Below, one piece after another: positions 1 through 5,347 of a stretch of 7,358 nucleotides of DNA. This DNA is from Candidatus Thorarchaeota archaeon (GTDB lineage Archaea > Asgardarchaeota > Thorarchaeia > Thorarchaeales > Thorarchaeaceae), in contig DAOWDY010000199.1 in NCBI GenBank assembly GCA_030638785.1, positions 1-7,358 of the forward strand, written 5' to 3'. How positions within the stretch are numbered: the first letter of the stretch is position 1; the number at the start of each line of letters is the position of its first letter. A program made the translations under genes and the position numbers. The notes beneath the pieces were generated by a model, which was given only the letters and a program-made list of their open reading frames with translations, searched no databases and was not told where the DNA came from.

Positions 1-9
1 AATAAGTAC

Positions 10-40
10 AGATGACTCTCGGGATTTCCCGAAGTCATCT
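10..40. terminator. Bulged hairpin downstream of the ACT-like gene
   Basis: The two arms (10-23 and 28-40) pair as AGATGACT-TCGGG against CCCGA-AGTCATCT, with a single bulged C on the left arm and a 4-nt ATTT loop. It lies about 59 nt past the stop codon of the minus-strand gene ending at 99. No long T-run follows on either strand, so it is not a classic intrinsic terminator. It could be a transcript 3'-end or processing structure, or a binding palindrome for a gene to the left of the window. Confidence 0.4.
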
Positions 41-98
41 ATTGGGTGGAGTTTTCATCTATCGATATCCGTCTGCAATCCATTGTGTATAGATTGCT

Positions 99-515
99 TT
101 AGGTTACTTTCCTCAAGACGACTCTTGAAACTCCAGGTATCTTCTGGAGGCTTTCTTCAAGTTCCTTAAGTGTCACTACTAATTGGTCTGGTACAAAGTA
201 ACACTCATAGTAACACTTCTCTCCACGGAGGCAAACTCCAGTTGTGAAGATAATGTCGCTCAGCTTCGCATCATTGAAACTGAAATTAAGTTGTTTGAGG
301 AAGTTTCGACTCAGGTCACTGATCTCGATTCTCAGTAGATAGATATCATCTGATGCTACCGGGAAGATCTTCATAACCCGATCCTTGTGATGCATAACTG
401 TGAGAGCCGCTTTCTCTTTGATATCGGCTACAAACTCCGCCGGGAACTCAACAGGCTCGCCTGGCCTGAAATGCAAAATGATTGCTGAGGTTGCACCCTC
501 TCTGTCCGTCACCAT
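99..515 (-). CDS. Small ACT-like domain protein, putative regulator
   Basis: 138 residues, cytosolic, no membrane segment or signal peptide. Residues about 57-137 have the order strand-helix-strand-strand-helix-strand expected of an ACT-like ligand-binding fold: DDIYLLRIEI, a helix, SDIIFTTGVC, a strand rich in Cys/Tyr (CYYECYFVP), the helix VTLKELEESLQKI, then the typical closing PGVSRVVLRKV. Residues about 20-53 (PVEFPAEF through RVMKIFPV) loosely resemble one swapped-hairpin AbrB-type DNA-binding half, which would make this an amino-acid- or metabolite-sensing regulator; that part is weak inference. The ATG at 515 is preceded by AAGGA about 12 nt upstream and a TATA-like box at 582-590. 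It is divergent from the zinc-ribbon gene at 729. ACT domains are usually regulatory modules; the ligand here cannot be read from sequence. Existence of the gene is fairly sure, function is not. Confidence 0.72.
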   Translation of the reverse strand: MVTDREGATSAIILHFRPGEPVEFPAEFVADIKEKAALTVMHHKDRVMKIFPVASDDIYLLRIEISDLSRNFLKQLNFSFNDAKLSDIIFTTGVCLRGEKCYYECYFVPDQLVVTLKELEESLQKIPGVSRVVLRKVT

Positions 516-581
516 CGCTTGTTACGTCCTTTTAGTCCTTAACGCCCTGTAAGGTCTGCTCTTCGATTTGTGTGTTTCTAT

Positions 582-590
582 CATATTAAG
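582..590 (-). promoter_or_regulatory. TATA-like box for the ACT-like gene
   Basis: On the minus strand this reads CTTAATATG, an archaeal TATA-like element. Transcription would begin about 25 nt downstream, near 557-560, giving a leader of roughly 40 nt that includes the AAGGA ribosome site. Assigned by eye only. Confidence 0.35.
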
Positions 591-683
591 TTATTCTGTC
601 ACTATCCCCTAATTTCGATATCCACATACTCTCCGAAGTAACCTATGCTTTATGGACATTATCACATTTAGAGGTGTCGCAAG

Positions 684-691
684 CTATAATT
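684..691 (+). promoter_or_regulatory. TATA-like box for the zinc-ribbon membrane gene
   Basis: CTATAATT lies about 40 nt before the GTG start at 729, so transcription would start near 712-716 and leave a very short leader. A GGGTG at 715-719 could act as a weak ribosome site. The 213-nt divergent spacer 516-728 otherwise shows no gene and no clear operator. Confidence 0.3.
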
Positions 692-728
692 GTGACAACA
701 TTCATAGTAATTTTGGGTGTGAGTTGTC

Positions 729-1109
729 GTGAGTCCGAGATTGAGCCGTACGGTTGGTGTTTTACTCGTAATAATTTCGGCACTAATGACAATGGTTGTG
801 TATTCTGCCTACACGGATCTGATTGCTACATCATCTGTTGACCTGGTGTCTGTTATTGTGATGTGGAGTTCTCTTTGTCTTCCTGAACTGGCTGCAGGGA
901 TACATCTACTCTGGAGAAAAGATTCAGTTGAAACAGCCACAGAGGATGAGGAAATGATTCCCGTTCTTATTGCACCTGATGTGACAGAAACCCCTGATGA
1001 GACCTTTCTCATCTGCCCACACTGTGAATATGTATTTCAAGATTCAGAGGACGTATCGGGAAGTGAAGTTTGCCCAAATTGTGAACAATTAGTAGTTCCC
1101 ACGATCTGA
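729..1109 (+). CDS. Membrane protein with C-terminal zinc ribbon
   Basis: 126 residues starting at GTG. The N-terminus is short and basic (MSPRLSR), followed by two hydrophobic segments at about 8-28 and 36-62, an acidic linker at 63-92 (ETATEDEEM and following), and a C-terminal four-cysteine motif: CPHC at 96-99 and CPNC at 115-118. The pairs are 15 residues apart, as in small zinc ribbons. The basic N-terminus and the WRK after the second segment suggest a hairpin with both ends in the cytoplasm, leaving the zinc ribbon inside the cell. Two-segment zinc-ribbon proteins are common in archaea and mostly uncharacterised; the ribbon may bind protein or nucleic acid. The gene's last 21 nt overlap the 3' end of the convergent PLP-enzyme gene. 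Coding status is well supported by the paired CxxC motifs; no specific function can be given. Confidence 0.75.
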   Translation: MSPRLSRTVGVLLVIISALMTMVVYSAYTDLIATSSVDLVSVIVMWSSLCLPELAAGIHLLWRKDSVETATEDEEMIPVLIAPDVTETPDETFLICPHCEYVFQDSEDVSGSEVCPNCEQLVVPTI

Positions 1110-2243
1110 ATAATGATGCCCGCGATGAATCTTCCATTTGTCCACAACCTTCTCACCTTCGACAACATAGATTTCATCAAAGAGATTATTTGTCAGACAG
1201 GAATGATTGGGAAGAATTCGTAACTTTTCATTCACACTCAAGCTGGAAAGAACTGAGCCTTTGTCAAACTCTACCTTTCCATGTTCTTGAGAGAGGCCAG
1301 TTATGGTTGATGCAGAGTCGAGTGTTCCTGACTTGAAATCCGAATAGATTCTTCCAAAGCCGCAATCTGGTTCAACATGGGTTGGACCAACATCTTTTGA
1401 GAGTGCAGTCGCACCTGCATCGATAACCAAACTATCGGAATACTTCCCCAAAATGCTAGACAGAACTGAGAAAGAACATTGATCGATTCGACATACTCCA
1501 AGTTTCATCAGAGTATAATCAAAATACACATAGCTTCCAGGTCGTACCTCCGTTATCACGTTGGGGATGTCTTCACTCACGGTAATTGTGGGTGTCGACC
1601 CAATGCTTACTGTTTCAGGAGCAAGAGCTGAATTGGTTTCCTCCAGTTTCTCTGCAAACTGGACCATCTCTCTCTGTTCTTGGATAGCAACTTCTTGTAT
1701 TTCCAAAAAAGATGTTGCATAGTAAGAGTGTCCTGCATGGGTAAGAATTCCTTTGAAATTCAACCAGTTTAGATTAGTAATCTTTTCCACGAGTTTCACT
1801 GAACTAGGATGTGAAGGATCCACCCCACACCGATGATATCCACAATCTACCTTCACCAGTATGTTGAGTTCCTTCTGAATTTTCTCTGCTTCTTCTGAGA
1901 TCTTCTCAAGTATGAATGGGTTATCAACTAGAACATTCAGAGTTGCTGTTTTATTGAGGTCGATAGCAATCTCAACTTTATCGAAGGATAATGGTACCGC
2001 ATAGGTGATATCATCGAAGTCGTGTTTCATGAAGGCTCGGGCTTCTGATAAGGTTGCAACGGTGATGCCCTCCGTTCCTTCCTTTCTCTGTAATTCTCCA
2101 ATCTCTATACATTTGTGCGTCTTGATATGAGGTCTGAGTGAAACATCAGTCTTTCTTGCCTTCTTTGACATCTTCGTGATATTTCTCTTAAGTAGAGAAT
2201 GATCAACTAGAATCGCTGGTGTAGGTATCTCCTGAATATCCAT
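1089..2243 (-). CDS. D-threonine aldolase / D-serine dehydratase family PLP enzyme
   Basis: 384 residues, a full-length fold-type III (alanine-racemase-like) pyridoxal-phosphate enzyme of the eukaryotic-type D-serine dehydratase, D-threonine aldolase and 3-hydroxy-D-aspartate aldolase group. Visible marks: N-terminal IPTPAILVD; RPHIKTHK at 37-44, whose first lysine (K41) should form the Schiff base with PLP; VDCGYHRCGV at 132-141; THAGHSY at 168-174; GSTPT at 215-219 for the PLP phosphate; RPGSYVYFD at 234-242; and PNHSC at 345-349, whose His347 and Cys349 are the metal (zinc or manganese) ligands of this family. All expected catalytic positions are present, so the enzyme should be active on a D-amino acid with a 3-hydroxyl group. 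Substrate choice (D-Ser deamination versus D-Thr/hydroxy-aspartate cleavage) cannot be decided. The ATG at 2243 has no good Shine-Dalgarno; a TATA-like box about 30 nt upstream suggests a nearly leaderless message. Confidence 0.93.
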   Translation of the reverse strand: MDIQEIPTPAILVDHSLLKRNITKMSKKARKTDVSLRPHIKTHKCIEIGELQRKEGTEGITVATLSEARAFMKHDFDDITYAVPLSFDKVEIAIDLNKTATLNVLVDNPFILEKISEEAEKIQKELNILVKVDCGYHRCGVDPSHPSSVKLVEKITNLNWLNFKGILTHAGHSYYATSFLEIQEVAIQEQREMVQFAEKLEETNSALAPETVSIGSTPTITVSEDIPNVITEVRPGSYVYFDYTLMKLGVCRIDQCSFSVLSSILGKYSDSLVIDAGATALSKDVGPTHVEPDCGFGRIYSDFKSGTLDSASTITGLSQEHGKVEFDKGSVLSSLSVNEKLRILPNHSCLTNNLFDEIYVVEGEKVVDKWKIHRGHHYSDRGNY

Positions 2244-2271
2244 ACGAAATACTCATTGACTCTTTGAAAAA

Positions 2272-2279
2272 GAATATTG
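2272..2279 (-). promoter_or_regulatory. TATA-like box for the PLP-enzyme gene
   Basis: On the minus strand CAATATTC lies about 32 nt ahead of the ATG at 2243, in the 52-nt spacer behind the stop codon at 2296. Start of transcription would fall within a few nucleotides of the start codon, in line with the absence of a ribosome site. If this promoter is not real, the gene would be read from upstream together with 2296-2886. Confidence 0.3.
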
Positions 2280-2295
2280 CTGTTCAACTTGATTC

Positions 2296-2886
2296 CTATT
2301 TCTTACTTTTTAGAACATCATGTATCATGTATTGCTCATCCTTATTCCACCTGTGTTGGTCCTCTTCATACGCTTCAGGTTCCATTGCATATCTACGAGA
2401 CTCACTGTAGTCAAGAAGATAGACAGATAGATGCTCTAAATCGGTGGACATTCTGGATAGTAACTTTGAAAGGTGTGACGCTTGCAACCGAACATACCAG
2501 AACATTTCCTTACCTGATACTCTCAGTGTTGATTCAAAGGGAATTGGATTTGAGTTCAAGCGTGCGGCAAGTTTGTTTAGATAGTTTTTACTCGCGTTAC
2601 CAGTAATAATTACGGTATTATAGACATCAAAAATCGTAGGGTCGAAATGTGTTCGGTACCCATTGAAGCATTCTTCTTTGATTGATGAATATCTTCTACT
2701 GAAAGTCTGAGGTGTAAAATCTACTTGGATGGAAGGATCTATGCTCCTCGTTGAGATTTGTGATGATGGACCAGGGATACCTGAAGAGATTAGGGATTGT
2801 CTATTTACAAAAGGAGTGTCAACTCGAGATGGTGGACTTGGCTTATATCTTTCAAGACGTATAATGGAGGTATATAATGGATCCAT
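2296..2886 (-). CDS. Unrecognised protein, probably 5'-truncated
   Basis: The open frame gives 196 residues from an ATG at 2886, but only residues about 70-196 (roughly 2296-2680) look like a true protein. There the text is balanced and structured (YNTVIITGNASKNYLNKLAA, then IPFESTLRVSGKEMFWYVRL, SHLSKLLSRM, LEHLSVYLLDY, and a Trp/Tyr-containing acidic tail), suggesting a compact alpha/beta domain. Residues 1-55 are Ser/Pro-rich and lie exactly opposite the kinase fragment on the plus strand, so they are probably an antisense reading. No ATG, GTG or TTG start exists in this frame between 2886 and codon 128. I therefore suspect that the original start has been lost, leaving a remnant or a gene with a non-standard start. 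I do not recognise the family. The stop lies 52 nt before the PLP-enzyme start, so co-transcription is possible. Confidence 0.45.
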   Translation of the reverse strand: MDPLYTSIIRLERYKPSPPSRVDTPFVNRQSLISSGIPGPSSQISTRSIDPSIQVDFTPQTFSRRYSSIKEECFNGYRTHFDPTIFDVYNTVIITGNASKNYLNKLAARLNSNPIPFESTLRVSGKEMFWYVRLQASHLSKLLSRMSTDLEHLSVYLLDYSESRRYAMEPEAYEEDQHRWNKDEQYMIHDVLKSKK

Positions 2887-2950
2887 ATCTCTTCAGGAAA
2901 GTGATCCAAATTCTGGAGCATGTTTCCTCCTGGAATTACCTGTGAAATAG
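2711..2950 (+). pseudogene. Histidine kinase remnant (C-terminal half of HATPase domain)
   Basis: The frame opens after a TGA at 2708 and ends at TAG 2948-2950; the first ATG is at 2729, which would give 73 residues. Numbered from that Met, it carries the kinase ATPase signatures in the right order: G1 box DDGPGIP (12-18), F box LFTKG (25-29), G2 box DGGLGLYLSRRI (34-45), then the final strands NGSISLQE and GACFLLELPVK. The N box (Asn-containing helix that binds Mg-ATP), the dimerisation/phospho-His helix and any sensor domain are absent, and none is readable in the three plus frames back to about 2580. A lone half-domain cannot bind ATP as a kinase does, so this is most likely a decayed 3' fragment. 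It lies head-on to the truncated-looking minus-strand gene and 41 nt before the metallopeptidase start. Confidence 0.75.
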
Positions 2951-2991
2951 GTAGCTTCTTAGGGACACCACTTTCAGTCCAATTGATTCAT

Positions 2992-4212
2992 ATGAATCCC
3001 TTTGAGCGCTATGTTCAACTATGTGGTGAGATTGGTCATTATACAGAATGCATTACCGGCGCAAACCTAGTTGATGCATATACAGGCCCAGACAAATTCT
3101 CTCCAGAGGGTCAGAAACGAGACTGCGATGCTCCAACATTACTTCATGAAATAGGCATTCTTCATGACCGAATTTCTGCAGAAGTAGACGATGAACTCAG
3201 GCAGCAATACCTCCTCGGAGAACTCGACTCGTTCTGGACAACAGTTCGGTGGTTGTCAGGAGAACCTATGCTGTATTCAGACATAGTTGAAGGAATGTTC
3301 AATATTCCCATGAGAGGGTTTCATGAAAGAGAAATTACACATCTCTTGGAAGATTTAGAGGACAAATTACAAAGTTACCCAGGAGAGGACCTTTTTGAAA
3401 GAGTGCATCTCTTCACACAACAAGGAAAGGTTCTTGGTGAAGAACTCAAAACGATGATTGAGATTGATCTTCAACAAAAATCAAAGAATGTTGGTGAATT
3501 ATTCAAAGAGAGAATCTTCACTCTGATGGGGCGAGAAGTTACAGATAACGGTGTGGAGTATCGATGTGTGTCTGATAAACCATGGAGTGGGTATAATTGG
3601 TATCAGCGCGGTTTCAAATCACTAAATGAGTTCAATGTTGACCGTTCTTTCAACAAGGATACTTTGGCATCTGTCATCTATCACGAGTACGAACACCATG
3701 TATCGAATCTCTGGCGAGAACGTTTGTATCATGACACAGGAAATATTGAACTCTCCATTGTACCGATGCATACCGGACGATGTGTTATCTCAGAGGGAAC
3801 AGCAGATACTGCAAGGGATTTCCTTGGTATCGCAGAAGGTGATGAACGAACTCAGATTGTTAATACTCTCTCCGTTCTCCGTCGAATGACCAGTATCAAT
3901 GCAGCAATCATGCTAAACGCAGAAAACAAAACCAGAGAAGATGCAATTTCATATATGATAGAACGGGGTCTCCGAGACGCTGATTCTGCAAAGGGTTCCA
4001 TTGCATTCATTCAACCCTTCCAGTCTGATGAGCGACCGAATTTCTATGCTCCTTATGTGTTCACTTACTTCTTTGGTCGGACTGACTTTGTTCTACCCAC
4101 ATTCCAGAAGGCGAAGCAGGAAGATCAGCTTCCTGAATTCTATCGCACAATATACCTCAACCCCTATACTGGATCTAGTCTAACTTGGGGTCAGGCATTT
4201 GAATGGCTCTAG
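2992..4212 (+). CDS. Putative HExxH zinc metallopeptidase
   Basis: 406 residues from the ATG at 2992. The frame is open to an earlier ATG at 2920, but that start would overlap the kinase remnant and add 24 residues of poor quality, so MNPFERYVQL is preferred; no Shine-Dalgarno decides it. The N-terminal 200 residues are mainly helical. The key motif is HEYEHH (231-236): His231, Glu232 and His235 fit HExxH, and SEGTADTA 36 residues later offers Glu268 as a third zinc ligand, as in gluzincin peptidases. Conserved-looking SDKPWSGYNWYQRG (194-207) precedes it. The C-terminal part has YAPYVFTYFFGRTDF (352-366) and a final NPYTGSS. There is no signal peptide, so it is probably cytoplasmic. The layout is reminiscent of DUF885/M32-like carboxypeptidases but I cannot place it in a named family. 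Its 3' end is 11 nt from that of the convergent M29 aminopeptidase. Confidence 0.8.
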   Translation: MNPFERYVQLCGEIGHYTECITGANLVDAYTGPDKFSPEGQKRDCDAPTLLHEIGILHDRISAEVDDELRQQYLLGELDSFWTTVRWLSGEPMLYSDIVEGMFNIPMRGFHEREITHLLEDLEDKLQSYPGEDLFERVHLFTQQGKVLGEELKTMIEIDLQQKSKNVGELFKERIFTLMGREVTDNGVEYRCVSDKPWSGYNWYQRGFKSLNEFNVDRSFNKDTLASVIYHEYEHHVSNLWRERLYHDTGNIELSIVPMHTGRCVISEGTADTARDFLGIAEGDERTQIVNTLSVLRRMTSINAAIMLNAENKTREDAISYMIERGLRDADSAKGSIAFIQPFQSDERPNFYAPYVFTYFFGRTDFVLPTFQKAKQEDQLPEFYRTIYLNPYTGSSLTWGQAFEWL

Positions 4213-4223
4213 GAGGAAATCTG

Positions 4224-5237
4224 CTAGACCAGGAGCTTGCCATTCTCCATCACGGTTCTCTGACGTCCATCAGAATACGTGATGTTAACCGTTGGACGAT
4301 CTACTAGGAAATCCTGATGATTTGCGGAATTATTAGCAACTACACCCGGGTAATCCATGTTATTCCCAAACGCCACATGGATAGCATTTCCGACTTTTTC
4401 GCTCTCAAGAAATTCCTGAACTATTCTTGCCTTAGGGTTCAGTCCAAAAGCAAATTCTCCGACAAACTTGGCCATTTCATCAGTTGCTTGAGTTTCTTCA
4501 ATAAGCTTCAGAGCTCTCTTATCCTCGCTCTCTATACTAGTGACCCTACCATTCTCTACTTTGATGGATACTGGTGTTTCAAGTGGACCTACACCACCTA
4601 CTGCAAGATCACATACTAGGGTCCCATTCATTGATGTTTCAACAGGACCAACGAGTACTTCTCCAGTTGGGAGATTCATCCATTTCATGTCCTTCCAATT
4701 CAGATAGGTGTCGCTAAACCAAGTTCTTCCTCTGACACTGAATGTGAAATCCGATCCACTTGGTGATGTAACATGAACGGTTTCAACATCTTGAAGATTT
4801 GCTAGGAGAGATCTCGCACTCTTCTGCATAGCAGCGTTCTCATCTCGTGAAAGTGATAATGCTCCCTCTGTGAGCATATCCATGGTTATGCCAGGACAAT
4901 GACCAAGTCGAGATTGTCCCTTTCTTGTTTCAAGCTTGATAATGGCAATACGAAATGGAGTTTCCTTAGCATGACCTCTAAGGATGTTGATGTAGATATC
5001 TGGTGGGTTTGGTGCATTAATCATCTCGACTAAATGGTGAGGTGGCGATACTCGGTAAGCGTCTTCTTCTGTATCCAGAACTACCATCCTTGTCCAGAGT
5101 CCCAGTTCAATCGCTCCTTCCGCAAATGCATCAGCAACATCCTTTCGCACATCATCTGTCACAATCAAAATCGATTCGCCAGGTCTAGCCTCAAGAACAG
5201 CTTCAAGGGCATTAGATGCAGCAACCTTTGGTTCCAT
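4224..5237 (-). CDS. M29-family aminopeptidase (AmpT/AmpS-like)
   Basis: 337 residues, resembling the M29 (thermophilic aminopeptidase, COG2309) family but shorter than the roughly 410 residues of the bacterial enzymes. The dinuclear-metal ligands of the family can be matched in order: Glu193 in NLPTGEV, Glu261 in VGEFAFGLNP, His287 in AIHVAFGNN, and His307/Asp309 in NSANHQDFLV. The N-terminal half (ESILIVTDD, then VADAFAEGAIELG) is the alpha/beta region typical of these proteins. Expected role: removal of N-terminal residues from peptides in the cytoplasm. Short M29 relatives also include ring-cleaving dioxygenases of the NicX type (2,5-dihydroxypyridine), which share the metal site, so peptidase activity is likely but not certain. 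The ATG at 5237 is preceded by AGAGGA with suitable spacing. It faces the HExxH protein tail to tail. Confidence 0.87.
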   Translation of the reverse strand: MEPKVAASNALEAVLEARPGESILIVTDDVRKDVADAFAEGAIELGLWTRMVVLDTEEDAYRVSPPHHLVEMINAPNPPDIYINILRGHAKETPFRIAIIKLETRKGQSRLGHCPGITMDMLTEGALSLSRDENAAMQKSARSLLANLQDVETVHVTSPSGSDFTFSVRGRTWFSDTYLNWKDMKWMNLPTGEVLVGPVETSMNGTLVCDLAVGGVGPLETPVSIKVENGRVTSIESEDKRALKLIEETQATDEMAKFVGEFAFGLNPKARIVQEFLESEKVGNAIHVAFGNNMDYPGVVANNSANHQDFLVDRPTVNITYSDGRQRTVMENGKLLV

Positions 5238-5244
5238 GCTTCAT

Positions 5245-5250
5245 TCCTCT
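5245..5250 (-). promoter_or_regulatory. Ribosome binding site of the M29 gene
   Basis: On the minus strand AGAGGA lies 7 nt before the ATG at 5237 and fixes that start; a second ATG directly after the site (5244) is out of frame. A TATA-like TCTAAAAC at 5274-5281 would place transcription start near 5250. Confidence 0.45.
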
Positions 5251-5298
5251 GATTAAGATGACCAGTAGAACCTGTTTTAGACTCTTCTGATTTGCGTC

Positions 5299-5339
5299 AA
5301 AAATATGATGAGTGGGTGCGGTTATCAACCTGCACCCAC
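5299..5339 (-). terminator. Hairpin plus T-run after the membrane-protein gene
   Basis: On the minus strand, 9 nt after the stop codon at 5348, GTGGGTGC-GGTT pairs with AACC-GCACCCAC (arms 5312-5323 and 5327-5339) around a 3-nt loop with one bulged base. Eight nucleotides further comes a run of five T (5299-5303) within an AT-rich stretch. Placement between two same-strand genes makes it a reasonable terminator separating the membrane protein from the M29 gene, although the T-run is not directly at the stem. Confidence 0.55.
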
Positions 5340-5347
5340 AGAATTGA

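Noticed and set aside
2277..2606. Plus-strand frame of 109 codons opposite the unrecognised minus-strand protein
   Set aside because: Its translation has no domain-like pattern, and the opposite strand reads as a much better protein.
2614..2622. TATA-like GGTATTATA on the plus strand before the kinase fragment
   Set aside because: It lies within the better-supported minus-strand coding region and is too far from the kinase frame to be meaningful; likely chance AT content.
2920..2991. Earlier ATG extending the HExxH protein by 24 residues
   Set aside because: The extension overlaps the end of the kinase frame and does not look like the rest of the protein; the ATG at 2992 is a better start.
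4211..4216. Perfect AGGAGG ribosome-site sequence directly after the HExxH gene
   Set aside because: No start codon with an open frame follows; it lies in the 11-nt convergent gap and is probably chance.
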